The position numbers and the translations under genes were made by a program. Below, piece by piece: positions 1 to 8,587 of a DNA stretch of 49,336 bases. Position 1 is the first letter of the stretch, and the number at the start of each line of letters is the position of its first letter. Source of the DNA: Planctomycetota bacterium (GTDB lineage Bacteria > Planctomycetota > Planctomycetia > Pirellulales > Pirellulaceae); NCBI GenBank assembly GCA_029259935.1, contig JAJDEH010000072.1, forward strand, positions 1-49,336, read 5' to 3'. Below the pieces are notes generated by a model. It was not told the origin of the DNA. It was given only the letters and a program-made list of their open reading frames with translations, and made no database searches.

Positions 1-1181
1 AGTTCCGACGGTCCGGCAAGCTGGTCGGTAGCCGCGAGTCCTCGGGCCGGCAGCACACCAAGCCACAACCGTGTGAAGGCTCCGACCGATGTGGTTAGAC
101 TTGGCAGATCGGTCTGGCTGCCCGGCCGCGCCTCCGATTCGGGCCCTAGCGTCACGACGTAGTCGCCGGCGACGCCACGCCACGGGTGCTTCTCTTCGAC
201 GTAGGGGGTAATGGGATCGGACAGTTTCAGATTGAAGCGAACCGGCTTGCCATCGAGGTGCGTCTTTCGCAGGCAGGCCGGCAAGTCACAGATCCGCGCT
301 TGCCAACACGCAAAACACTGGATGCCTGTCTCGAACTTCCCTTGTCGCGACGTGGAGAGACGCGAAAAAGGGCGAGTAACAAGATTCTGCATTTGAATGC
401 CAGCCGGTTCAAAAAGCGTCACTAGACAAACCTGATCTTCCAGGCTTTTCAAGGCACCCAACAACTCCAAAAACTCGCTCCAATCGCGGTAGACCATGGC
501 AGTGATGCGATAGGGTCCTTGGTCGCGTTCATCGGCCACGCACCAAAAGTAATGCGTAAGCTTGCCGGTGGCAGCGTCTCGAAAGCCGAACCCGAATCGA
601 TTGTCGCGAATCGCATCGCATCGTGTGGTATCTGGCGAAAGGCCGGTCACCGCGCCATGAGGCTTGACGCGGTTGACGCGGCATTCGTGCATCTCCGCGC
701 TGTTCTCGATGGTCAGGCGGCAGGGTACGCGGTCGGGAACTGGCACGCACAAGTCGCCCGGCTGAAATGCGACTCGATGATCGTAGGTGCCGGTGCCAAA
801 GCCCAATTGATCGTAATATCCTTGGTCAAAAATCCCCAACATGCTGACCTCCGCGCCCGCGACTGCCATGTCGGCAACCAGCCGCGCGGTGGCCCGCTTG
901 GCCAGTCCACGTTTTCGTGCAGTGATTCCGGTGGCCACGGCGGTGACGGCCGCAAGCGATAATTCGGAATCGAGGTATTGCAGGGTGGCCGGCGTCCCAG
1001 CGGCGACGGATTCCGTCACGCCGTCCAGCCGAGCGGCGATAGCGGACCCCATGCCTAGTTCCATTTGCACCAAACTGCGTTCGGTCTCCGAATCCTCGCG
1101 CATCCAGCCGATTTCCAGCCAGATTCGTTTCACGGATTCCCAATCGCGCTGTGGATCATAAGCGTCAAGCTGAATATTCAT
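1..1181 (-). CDS. Eis-like GNAT N-acetyltransferase with SCP2-like C-terminal domain (3' end outside window)
   Basis: The minus frame starting at the ATG at 1181 is open to the window edge (393 codons, no stop seen). Residues 78-131 resemble the GNAT acetyl-CoA region: an R-K-R-G-L-A pyrophosphate-binding loop at 89-94 and YYDQLGFGTG at 122-131, typical of Eis-type acetyltransferases. Near residues 371-390 the protein reads RLWLGVLPARGLAATD, like the sterol-carrier-protein-2 fold that closes Eis proteins. Eis proteins are about 400 residues, so only a few residues should be missing. Family members acetylate amines on small molecules or proteins; the substrate here is unknown. The next gene downstream on this strand lies outside the window. 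Confidence 0.85.
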   Translation of the reverse strand, partial: MNIQLDAYDPQRDWESVKRIWLEIGWMREDSETERSLVQMELGMGSAIAARLDGVTESVAAGTPATLQYLDSELSLAAVTAVATGITARKRGLAKRATARLVADMAVAGAEVSMLGIFDQGYYDQLGFGTGTYDHRVAFQPGDLCVPVPDRVPCRLTIENSAEMHECRVNRVKPHGAVTGLSPDTTRCDAIRDNRFGFGFRDAATGKLTHYFWCVADERDQGPYRITAMVYRDWSEFLELLGALKSLEDQVCLVTLFEPAGIQMQNLVTRPFSRLSTSRQGKFETGIQCFACWQARICDLPACLRKTHLDGKPVRFNLKLSDPITPYVEEKHPWRGVAGDYVVTLGPESEARPGSQTDLPSLTTSVGAFTRLWLGVLPARGLAATDQLAGPSE

Positions 1182-1280
1182 GGCGAAACGTCTTCCGGAA
1201 AGTGGAGTGGCGGAAAATGACCGAAATCGAGACGCAAGGACAAGCGAGCTGAGAAAAAGGTTCGCGATTTCGCGGCGGAC

Positions 1281-1778
1281 CTACGACTCGGCGCCCATTC
1301 CAGTCACCATGCGGACTAGCCCGTGAAGAAATTCGATCCCACCCACCATCAAGGCACCCACTCCAATTCGCATCGCGGTTCGTGAGGGTGGTTGGTCGGC
1401 GGCGGCATATTGGGCGAAGATCAGGATTCCGATTCCCAAAATGGCCACGCCGGCGATCACATGAATCAGGCCCTTTCCACGATTCTTAGTCGTGGTAGCC
1501 GACAGCGCTTGGTCGGCAGCTTCCGCTGCCTGCTGATCGCTGAGGCCTTCTTGTTTGAGACGCACGATGATCATCCCGCGCGTGCCGTCATTCTGCGCTA
1601 TTTCGCGAGCCAGGCGAGCCGCGTGTCCGGTCGATACGGTGCCGGTGCCGAATACATCACCTTGGTCGCGCGGATTCCAAGTTTCCGCTTTACTCAGCGA
1701 CGTGTTGCACCGCGGGCATAGATTGGCAGGGGTTGGATTGACGAGGATGTCGCAGGTGGGACATTTGGCGACGGCCAT
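1281..1778 (-). CDS. Zinc-ribbon membrane protein of unknown function
   Basis: A 165-residue protein. The N terminus holds a zinc-ribbon-like pair, C6-x2-C9 and C21-x2-C24. A polar linker follows with an amphipathic segment (ARLAREIAQND), then two hydrophobic helices at roughly 103-125 and 135-155. The ATG at 1778 lies 41 bases after the stop of the upstream secreted protein, and the reading frame further upstream merely overlaps that gene, so this start is preferred. It probably sits in the cytoplasmic membrane with the zinc ribbon in the cytoplasm. No function is recognised. Confidence 0.7.
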   Translation of the reverse strand: MAVAKCPTCDILVNPTPANLCPRCNTSLSKAETWNPRDQGDVFGTGTVSTGHAARLAREIAQNDGTRGMIIVRLKQEGLSDQQAAEAADQALSATTTKNRGKGLIHVIAGVAILGIGILIFAQYAAADQPPSRTAMRIGVGALMVGGIEFLHGLVRMVTGMGAES

Positions 1779-1819
1779 GTGGAAATTCCAGCGAGTTGAT
1801 GCCGTGGACTCACAAGGGA

Positions 1820-3775
1820 CTAGCGAAAGTGCTTGACGATGCTCTTGGCCTCGTCGTATGGAGAGAACAGGTCGAGTCGGATCTGTTGCGGCGCGATGGA
1901 GATTCCAACCGAGGTGACGGGAGTCGGCCCGGTCTTCGCGAGCTTGGGTTCTTTCGTGCCAGCGCCGATTTCCTGCGATCGAGAAAGGGAAAGATGGAAT
2001 TCCGCAGTTTGATTGGGATCGGATCGCGAGCGGAATGTCTTGAAATGGGCGTTGGATTCGAATCCGAGCGTTTCTGATTTCAAATTGGTGAGCGTCTTGT
2101 CGAGCATCGCCGTGTTGGAACCAAGCAGCACGACAATTCGGTTTCCCACGGTTGCCAACCGCATGTTGCTCCACTGAGGCCCGAGCAAGCGGCGAAGCTG
2201 TACAGCCGCAGGCGTGTCGGCAAGGTTCAACCGTAGTTTGACCATCGAAACGGACTGACCCGCCCGTCTTTCTTGATCGGAAAAGTAAGTAAAGTTTGGT
2301 TGGATGCGGGATAACAGATCGCGCTCGACCAAGTCCTTGCGCTCTTCGGCAAGTGACCGGGTGATCTGCTGACGGAGAGCCGTGGCGCGGTACTGGACTT
2401 CAAAGTCATCCGACTTCATGGCCTGCTCCAAGGCGGGCAGTGCCGGCGGGCCGACCAGGCCCAATTTGGTCGTCGCCATTTGGCGGACACGATAGTTGTC
2501 GTCACCGAGTTGCGTGATCAATTGGGCGATCGTCTTGGCGTCGAACGTGGCGTCCAGTTCCGAGGGCGACATGCCCGCGGCATTGACGAACCGCGCCAGC
2601 GATGTCATATCGGATAGAAACCGTGGAGCGTCTTCCGTTTCGATTACGGCAATCAGGCTGAAAATCCCGTCGCGTTCAGGATTTTCGTTTTCGTACAGTG
2701 CCGTCTTGCTGCCTTCGATTCGTTGCCACAATTCGCCGAACACACCGACGATGTTGGCTTGATGGCCGGCGGAAATGAACTGCTCTAGTTCGAGAGGTGT
2801 ATTTCTAAAAGCTTGATATAGCAGGGCCCGGGCCACTGCGGCACTTCGGTCGCCATCTCCACGGGCGGCGTGGGCCGCCAACACGCGGCCTACCGGCAAA
2901 CCAGCCAGCGACGTCTTGGTGCCATTGTCCGCCTTCAGTTGGTCCAAGACCTTGCGCGACTTGTCGCCGTCGAATTGGAGGACAAGGTTGACTCCGAGCC
3001 CGTCGTCCAGGCGAATTCCGCCAATCACGCGTTTCAGTTCGCTGGCGGCCGCGACCAATTGTTCCAGCGCTTCAGCCTCGTCGCGGCCAAGCCCCTCTCG
3101 GAACTGCTCGCCATTTTGAGCGGCCCGCTCCCAGTCCGCTCGAAAAGGCTCTGAGTCGGCGAACAACAGAATGTCGTTCTGGGACAGCATTTCTCGATCA
3201 TCTTTTTCCAACACGTCTCGAAGTGTTTTGCCATTGGCTGCCAGTTCCAGCCACTTCTTGCTGCCACCCATTAGCAAGTGATTTCCGTGCAAGGACAAAT
3301 AGCGTGCAGCCGCCATGACGCCCTTTCCCTCGTCGGCTTGACGATCGACGATCTTTCCTTTGGCAAGCTGTTCAGCGGTCAGCCGAAAATTTCCAGCAAT
3401 GACATCGATATCGCCAATTGGTACGGCCAGCATGGCTCCGCCTTCGAAATTCGGCTCGAAAAACACAAGGGCAGCCGAGCCGTTGTCGTCGACACCGCGA
3501 TGAAGGCCCAGCAGCGGCAGCACAAACCGATAGGCTTCCGAAAGACGCATGGGGACCGCCATTTCGGTCTGTTTGATGAACTCATCGCCACGTTCGGTCA
3601 ATTCGGCGACGTTGCGAATAGCGATCGCGGCAGCCGCTTTCGCTGGAATCAAACTGAGTGCGTCCTGCTTTCGGTTGGCGGTCTTGGCGTCGCTGGCTTT
3701 CTCGTCCGCGTGGGCCAGTGAGATGGTCACGAACAGTACCAGCAGAGAGAGGCAAAACCGAGCTTGCTGAAGCAT
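1820..3775 (-). CDS. Secreted protein with HEAT-like segment, unknown function
   Basis: A 651-residue protein with an N-terminal signal peptide (hydrophobic LSLLVLFVTISLA, then a likely cleavage after HADE). The ATG at 3775 is chosen because AAGGA lies six bases upstream; an ATG six bases earlier would sit directly on that site. A central stretch (QLGDDNYRVRQMATTKLG, then PALPALEQAMKSDDFEVQYR) looks like two HEAT-type helical repeats. The rest is typical of large planctomycete exported proteins with no recognised enzyme motif. It probably forms a transcription unit with the zinc-ribbon gene downstream. Confidence 0.75.
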   Translation of the reverse strand: MLQQARFCLSLLVLFVTISLAHADEKASDAKTANRKQDALSLIPAKAAAAIAIRNVAELTERGDEFIKQTEMAVPMRLSEAYRFVLPLLGLHRGVDDNGSAALVFFEPNFEGGAMLAVPIGDIDVIAGNFRLTAEQLAKGKIVDRQADEGKGVMAAARYLSLHGNHLLMGGSKKWLELAANGKTLRDVLEKDDREMLSQNDILLFADSEPFRADWERAAQNGEQFREGLGRDEAEALEQLVAAASELKRVIGGIRLDDGLGVNLVLQFDGDKSRKVLDQLKADNGTKTSLAGLPVGRVLAAHAARGDGDRSAAVARALLYQAFRNTPLELEQFISAGHQANIVGVFGELWQRIEGSKTALYENENPERDGIFSLIAVIETEDAPRFLSDMTSLARFVNAAGMSPSELDATFDAKTIAQLITQLGDDNYRVRQMATTKLGLVGPPALPALEQAMKSDDFEVQYRATALRQQITRSLAEERKDLVERDLLSRIQPNFTYFSDQERRAGQSVSMVKLRLNLADTPAAVQLRRLLGPQWSNMRLATVGNRIVVLLGSNTAMLDKTLTNLKSETLGFESNAHFKTFRSRSDPNQTAEFHLSLSRSQEIGAGTKEPKLAKTGPTPVTSVGISIAPQQIRLDLFSPYDEAKSIVKHFR

Positions 3776-3918
3776 GATCATTCCTTGGGCTGAGATATTG
3801 TCGTTGTTCGCTCCGCGAACAAATCGAAAACGCCATGATCGCCGAGCCATCCGCGCCATTGGAAGATACCCCCATCAAGGCCTCGAAGTTGCGAGTATTC
3901 TGGCGAGTTCACGACCTG

Positions 3919-4317
3919 TTATGGATGCTCGGCCAGGTAGGTTCGCCAAGGACCCCAATAATACTTGGCCCAGCCTTCACTGACTCCGGCAAAATCCTCG
4001 TCAGGAACATTGGCGTGGACCAGTTCGATGCGTGCCCCATCCTGTTCCGACCAAAACGACAGGGTCAATATCGAATCGATAGCCTCGGCGGGCCAGTTAC
4101 CCGATCGCCATCGTTGAACGATCAGCCGTTTGGGCTCGACGTGTAACGTGGCACCCGACAGCATGCCGTCAAAGGCTGAAAAAGCCGTTCCGGCGCGGGG
4201 CTCAATGGTGACCGCCGCGCCCGTGAATGACGCGTGCGCCTCGGCATCAAGATACATATCAAAGAGCCGATCTGGCGAAGCTGGCAGAGATGCGGCTAGC
4301 ACGACATTTCTTGGCAT
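3919..4317 (-). CDS. SRPBCC / AHSA1-domain protein
   Basis: A 132-residue protein matching the START-like helix-grip fold of the AHSA1 group: an opening strand (VVLAASLPASPDRLFDMYL), a central LIVQRWRSGNW strand, and a closing region (VPDEDFAGVSEGWAKYYWG) that is characteristic of this group. These proteins bind hydrophobic ligands in a cavity; the ligand is unknown here. GGAG lies about eight bases before the ATG at 4317. It ends well before the secreted-protein gene and appears to be a single-gene unit. Confidence 0.85.
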   Translation of the reverse strand: MPRNVVLAASLPASPDRLFDMYLDAEAHASFTGAAVTIEPRAGTAFSAFDGMLSGATLHVEPKRLIVQRWRSGNWPAEAIDSILTLSFWSEQDGARIELVHANVPDEDFAGVSEGWAKYYWGPWRTYLAEHP

Positions 4318-4500
4318 CGAACGCGCTCCATGTTTGAGTTATCCGTGATCGAATTATTTGTCCGCAAAAACGCAGATATCAATACTTACAATTCTGAAAA
4401 TTAGCAGATTCACCATCGGAATTCCGCCCTAAGTCATCGCTTGATCGCACTTTCTCGGCGGTCCTCCGCGTACACATTGTTCGCCGTGGCCCCGATCCTC

Positions 4501-4764
4501 CTACAAGTCGTCGATAAATTCTCTCCAGGCGAATCGGCGACGGCGACGCTTGAGGCTATCGATTTCGAGATGAAACAATTGCACGACGATCGACAAAACA
4601 CACCACAGCACTGCCAAGAATGGAAGAGCAAAGAGAAGAATTACTTCAATGGCCTGCCAATAGATGCTCGCTCCCGCGACTAGGGCCGAGCAAAACACGA
4701 GCAGATTCAAGGATTTCAAACTATAGCGGACCTTGATGACATTCCCCTCCGGCACGCTCCTCAA
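4501..4764 (-). CDS. Small membrane protein, start uncertain
   Basis: About 87 residues with two adjacent hydrophobic helices (LLVFCSALVAGASIYWQAI and VILLFALPFLAVLWCVLSI) and a basic tail (KRRRRRFAWREF). It begins just after the J-domain-like gene ends at 4778. No ATG exists downstream of that stop; a TTG at 4764 or a GTG at 4755 are the candidates, and an ATG at 4842 would overlap the upstream gene by 65 bases. Function unknown. The hydrophobic profile supports coding, but the start is a guess. Confidence 0.45.
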   Translation of the reverse strand: MRSVPEGNVIKVRYSLKSLNLLVFCSALVAGASIYWQAIEVILLFALPFLAVLWCVLSIVVQLFHLEIDSLKRRRRRFAWREFIDDL

Positions 4765-4777
4765 GGTCGATACATTT

Positions 4778-5734
4778 TCACCTTGGCAGCATGCGGATTG
4801 ATTTGAACGTGACGCTGCCGTCGCGTGGCACCTCGCTGACATTTAGCTCTACCCGGTTAATTCCGGTTTTCTTAACCAGTAATAAAACTTCATCCGTGAC
4901 AAATTCGCCGGGAGCCGCGCCGCCGCGCATCGCAAATCCCTTCTTGTGTTCCTCCAGCAGCACATGTATGCGGCCGTCGATCGATTTTTCGTCCGGCAAG
5001 TAGGTAATTTGAAACAGATAGAATTGCGGCCCCTCGGCATCGACCCGCCAACTAAGCCGTTGGCCGCTTGTCGACAGACCCGTGATCACCTGTTCTCCAT
5101 CGTTTAGTTCACGGTGTAGGCCCGAACTGCGGATCTTTGCGCGAGAAGCACTCAAATCGAAGCTGCCATCTTGGTCGGGCGAGAGTGCGTCATGGATGAC
5201 AGGCGGCGGGAGAGGTGGCGGAATCAGATTTGGTGATTTCGTGACAATCGGCGGTTCAAGTTCGTGCACCAGCCCAACCTCGCTGCGAATTCCCCAAATC
5301 ACACCTCCGATCAGGGCTGCTCCCGCAATCACCACCACTGCCAAGCAACCGATTGATCCGCGAGACGTCCGCCGATCGTTTTCCTCTTCGACTTCAACAA
5401 ACGGCTTTTCGGCGGGCGGGGCCAACACCGGCGGGTCGGCGGTGGCCGCGAGCTGCCCTTGCAGCACGGCGTCGTAGGTGGCTTTGGTGCTCGGATTTAG
5501 CAGGCAAATACGAGCGGCACTGATTTCATTTAGCAACTGTTGGGTCCAATTGCCTCGCGGCCCCGTCTGGAATTGCCGGAGCATCTCCATTCGCTGGTCG
5601 GCCGCCTGAGCAATCATGTCTTGCCGGGATTCAAAACGCCGCAGTCCCAACATCCGATAATGATCCGCGGGCCGTTCGTGCGGATGAATGTTCAGCCACT
5701 CGAGATAAGGATCAAAGTCGGCGGCAATCGACAT
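4778..5734 (-). CDS. Planctomycete J-domain-like membrane protein
   Basis: A 318-residue protein. Residues 7-95 (FDPYLEWLNIHPHERPADHY, then YRMLGLRRFESRQDMIAQAA) form the J-domain-like module common in planctomycetes, found alone or fused to kinases and zinc ribbons. The HPD signature of true DnaJ proteins is not present. A transmembrane helix follows at about 127-148 (IGCLAVVVIAGAALIGGVIW), then a proline-rich linker (PPPLPPPV) and a beta-rich C-terminal domain of about 130 residues that should be outside the cytoplasm. Function unknown. Confidence 0.75.
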   Translation of the reverse strand: MSIAADFDPYLEWLNIHPHERPADHYRMLGLRRFESRQDMIAQAADQRMEMLRQFQTGPRGNWTQQLLNEISAARICLLNPSTKATYDAVLQGQLAATADPPVLAPPAEKPFVEVEEENDRRTSRGSIGCLAVVVIAGAALIGGVIWGIRSEVGLVHELEPPIVTKSPNLIPPPLPPPVIHDALSPDQDGSFDLSASRAKIRSSGLHRELNDGEQVITGLSTSGQRLSWRVDAEGPQFYLFQITYLPDEKSIDGRIHVLLEEHKKGFAMRGGAAPGEFVTDEVLLLVKKTGINRVELNVSEVPRDGSVTFKSIRMLPR

Positions 5735-5790
5735 GATGTTTGTTTTGTGGCGAGACGTTTGGAAGAGCGATACAGACGGACCCCCTCAAA

Positions 5791-5811
5791 CTCCCCCTTG
5801 GCAAGGGGGAG
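5791..5811. repeat. GC-rich palindrome (REP-like)
   Basis: Perfect inverted repeat, arms CTCCCCCTTG and CAAGGGGGAG around a single G, in the spacer upstream of the J-domain-like gene. A degenerate relative in the opposite orientation is visible near 40010. Probably a dispersed extragenic palindrome. Confidence 0.55.
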
Positions 5812-5878
5812 AATCAGAGTCCAGTTGGCGACAGGCAGAACTAATCACTCATGGTAACACACGGCAGCCGCGTTACAC

Positions 5879-5911
5879 AAAAACAGCCCGGCCAAGATTG
5901 GCCAGGCTGTT
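5879..5911 (-). terminator. Rho-independent terminator after the Gfo/Idh gene
   Basis: Read on the minus strand: AACAGCCTGGCC, short loop, GGCCGGGCTGTT, then a T tract. It sits 33 bases after the stop codon of the Gfo/Idh oxidoreductase gene. Confidence 0.8.
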
Positions 5912-5943
5912 AGGTCTTGCTAACTGCTAATAGCTAACCGCTA

Positions 5944-7395
5944 CTAAACCTTTTCAGGCACTTCAAATCCCTTGCGATATTCGCGCGACAACATTTGATC
6001 GGCCTTTTCGTTGCCGACAAACTTTTCGGTTTTGGGATTGAATTCCAACTTGGGACCAAGCAGGTAGTCGGTCTTGGCCAAGTCGACATCCACGGCCGTT
6101 AGGTTTTCTTTTAGGTTCTGATACGCATCGACGACCAGTTTATTGTCGCCTAGAGACATGGTATCCGGATCGAACTTTTCCGGTTTTCCCATGCGATAGG
6201 AAATATTCGCCAAATGGCATAGTGCCGACGAATTGTGGGCCACTTCAGCGTCGCAGTTGTTGTCCTCCGGTTTACGGGTTCGCATGGCGGTAATAAAACT
6301 GCCGAAGTTACCGCCAGGCGTGACGGTGGCTTCACCACCCTCGACTCGCTCGGCCGCGCCGCCGTTCTTGGGATAGAATTTTCCACCGGCGATCTTGCCT
6401 TCGCTGGTGTAGAACTCGTTGCTCACATTGCTGGGAACATCGTTCTTGCCGACAAGGCCGCGCGTTTCGAACACCAGCAGTGTCTCGCCGTAGTCGAAGA
6501 CCGCCAGTTGCATGTTGGGTGTTTGGCCCTGATCTTTCAGATCCTTCGCGCCGGGGATGAAGCGGCCGCCGAGTGCCCAAACGCTCTTCGGCAATCCTTC
6601 GTCCTTGATGGCCCATCGTGCCACGTCCATTTCGTGAACGCCTTGGTTGCCGATGTCGCCGTTGCCGGTGTCCCAGAACCAGTGCCAATTGTAGTGCACC
6701 AGGTTTCCGTGATACGCCTGCAGCGGCGCGGGGCCGAGCCACAGGTTAAAATCGAGATGACCGGGAGCCGCCGTTTTGGGCTTGCTGCCGATGCTCCAGC
6801 GCGGTTTGCAGCAGTAGCCTTTCGAGACGAGCAGCTTGCCGTACTTGCCCGATTGAACCGCGGCGATTTCTTTCGCGCGGCCGCCGTTGCTGCGCTGTTG
6901 CGTTCCGTGTTGCACCACACGTTTGTACTTGGCGGCTGCTTCAACGCACTTGCGGCCTTCAAACACATTATGGCTGATGGGTTTTTCGACATAAACGTCC
7001 TTGCCCGCCTGACAGGCCCACACCGTGATCAACGAATGCCAGTGATTGCAGGTCGCCACCGAGACGGCGTCGAGATTTTTATCGTCCAGCGCCTCGCGAA
7101 TGTCCTTGACGCATTTTGGCTCGTTGCCGCCCTTGGACTTGACCTGTGCTTTTCGGCCCGCGTGTAAGCTGCTATCCGGATCGATCAAATAAGTGACCTG
7201 GACATTGTCCATGCCAGCAAAGCCGTTGATATGTGAACTACCCCGGCCATGAATCCCCGCGACGCCGAGGCGAATGGTGTCGTTCGCGCCGAGCACTTTT
7301 CCGGAAGCCTTAGTGCCGGCGATGGTGAACAGGGGGAAAGCGGTACTGGCCGCGGCGGCGGTCTTTAGAAACCTGCGGCGGGTTTGCTTCGACAT
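5944..7395 (-). CDS. Tat-exported Gfo/Idh/MocA family oxidoreductase
   Basis: A 483-residue protein. The ATG at 7395 has AAGGAG six bases upstream and starts a twin-arginine signal (SKQTRRRFLKTAAAA), so the product is exported folded. The dinucleotide-binding Rossmann region follows (IRLGVAGIHGRG), with the family EKPISHN-type catalytic lysine region (VYVEKPISHNVFEGRK) and the C-terminal alpha/beta substrate domain (NIGNQGVHEMDVARW-like). Such enzymes act on sugars or inositols with NAD(P) and are highly expanded in planctomycetes; the substrate cannot be told. Its own terminator follows. Confidence 0.92.
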   Translation of the reverse strand: MSKQTRRRFLKTAAAASTAFPLFTIAGTKASGKVLGANDTIRLGVAGIHGRGSSHINGFAGMDNVQVTYLIDPDSSLHAGRKAQVKSKGGNEPKCVKDIREALDDKNLDAVSVATCNHWHSLITVWACQAGKDVYVEKPISHNVFEGRKCVEAAAKYKRVVQHGTQQRSNGGRAKEIAAVQSGKYGKLLVSKGYCCKPRWSIGSKPKTAAPGHLDFNLWLGPAPLQAYHGNLVHYNWHWFWDTGNGDIGNQGVHEMDVARWAIKDEGLPKSVWALGGRFIPGAKDLKDQGQTPNMQLAVFDYGETLLVFETRGLVGKNDVPSNVSNEFYTSEGKIAGGKFYPKNGGAAERVEGGEATVTPGGNFGSFITAMRTRKPEDNNCDAEVAHNSSALCHLANISYRMGKPEKFDPDTMSLGDNKLVVDAYQNLKENLTAVDVDLAKTDYLLGPKLEFNPKTEKFVGNEKADQMLSREYRKGFEVPEKV

Positions 7396-7504
7396 GATCA
7401 GCTCCTTGCTAGGTGGGTCTGTGCGAAATATGGGGGCGTGGGGACTACCATTGGTGGAGGCATATTGTAGCCCAAGGCGACGCAAAATGCGAATTTTTGC
7501 CGCT

Positions 7505-8536
7505 CTAATTCGCGCCGGTTTCGGCGGTAGGGGCCAGTGGTTGCCGACGCTGGCACATTCGCAGCGCGAACCGCATGGCCGTCTTCATGTCGTCCGCGTC
7601 GGCGATCCCCTGGCCGGCGATGTCGAAGGCGGTTCCGTGATCGACGGACGTGCGGATGATCGGCAGCCCCACGGTGACATTCACGGTATGTTCGAAGTCG
7701 AGCAACTTCATGGGCACATGGCCCTGATCGTGATACATCGCCACCACTAGATCATACTTCCCACGAACCGCTTGCATGAACAGAGTATCCGCGGGAAACG
7801 GCCCTTCGCAGGCAATTCCTTTCAAATGAGCGGCCTCGATCGCGGGCTGAATGCGAGTTGATTCTTCGTCGCCGAACAGCCCGTTTTCGCCCGCGTGCGG
7901 ATTTAGGCCGCAGATGGCGATGCGGGGCTGGTCCCATCCCAGCCGAGTCATGGATTCCTGCCCCAGCTCGATCGTGCGTAGGATGCGTTCGCTGCTCGAA
8001 CGGGCCGCGTCAGCCAGGCTGCAATGCGTGGAAACATGGATCACGCAAAGATGGTCGTTGACCAACATCATGCGAGGTTCGTCGATGCCGCACAGGTCCG
8101 CGATGAACTCGGTATGGCCGACGAATTTCCGTCGACCCGTCAACACAACCGCTTCCTTGCTCAGTGGCGCGGTGACAATTGCTTGCGATTGGCCCGACTG
8201 ACAAAGATCCACCGCCCGAGCCACATAGGCCACGGCGGCCTCACCACAGGCGGCGTTGACTTGACCGATGGTCAGTTCGCCAGGATCCAGGCTGGCGGTA
8301 TCCAGCACAATAAATGACGCATCCTCGGAGGCGTCAGCCAGTTCGGTGACGATCTGATCCGGTTGGCAGCCGATTTCTTCGCAGTGCTGTTCGATCAACC
8401 ACGCATCGCCAATTAGAACCCATCGAGCCAGTCGCCGGACGTCCGGATCGGACAGCGCCTTGACCGCCACTTCGGGTCCAACCCCCGCCGGGTCGCCCAT
8501 CGTGATTGCGACAGAATTAGAATTCGGTTCCAGCAT
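7505..8536 (-). CDS. pdxA: 4-hydroxythreonine-4-phosphate dehydrogenase PdxA
   Basis: A 343-residue protein matching PdxA throughout: AITMGDPAGVGPEVAVKAL at the N terminus, VTAPLSKEAV, GHTEFIA, GLNPHAGE, and MYHDQGHVPMKLL. The histidines in GHTEF and HDQGH correspond to metal ligands of the family. It oxidises 4-phosphohydroxy-L-threonine in pyridoxal-phosphate synthesis. The ATG at 8536 gives the usual family N terminus; a GTG at 8575 in the same frame is an alternative. The gene follows alanine dehydrogenase closely and is probably cotranscribed with it. Confidence 0.93.
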   Translation of the reverse strand: MLEPNSNSVAITMGDPAGVGPEVAVKALSDPDVRRLARWVLIGDAWLIEQHCEEIGCQPDQIVTELADASEDASFIVLDTASLDPGELTIGQVNAACGEAAVAYVARAVDLCQSGQSQAIVTAPLSKEAVVLTGRRKFVGHTEFIADLCGIDEPRMMLVNDHLCVIHVSTHCSLADAARSSSERILRTIELGQESMTRLGWDQPRIAICGLNPHAGENGLFGDEESTRIQPAIEAAHLKGIACEGPFPADTLFMQAVRGKYDLVVAMYHDQGHVPMKLLDFEHTVNVTVGLPIIRTSVDHGTAFDIAGQGIADADDMKTAMRFALRMCQRRQPLAPTAETGAN

Positions 8537-8587
8537 CGGTATCGATTTCTTTGAAGCGAACTTCGTCGTCACCACCGCAACGGAGTA

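Noticed and set aside
1281..2174. A 297-codon reading of the zinc-ribbon gene
   Set aside because: The first 132 codons overlap the secreted-protein gene antiparallel in reading phase and have shadow-like composition. The ATG at 1778 gives a clean zinc ribbon.
6235..7167. A 310-codon plus-strand frame opposite the Gfo/Idh gene
   Set aside because: Antisense shadow of a strongly supported oxidoreductase gene; no homology or ribosome-binding site.
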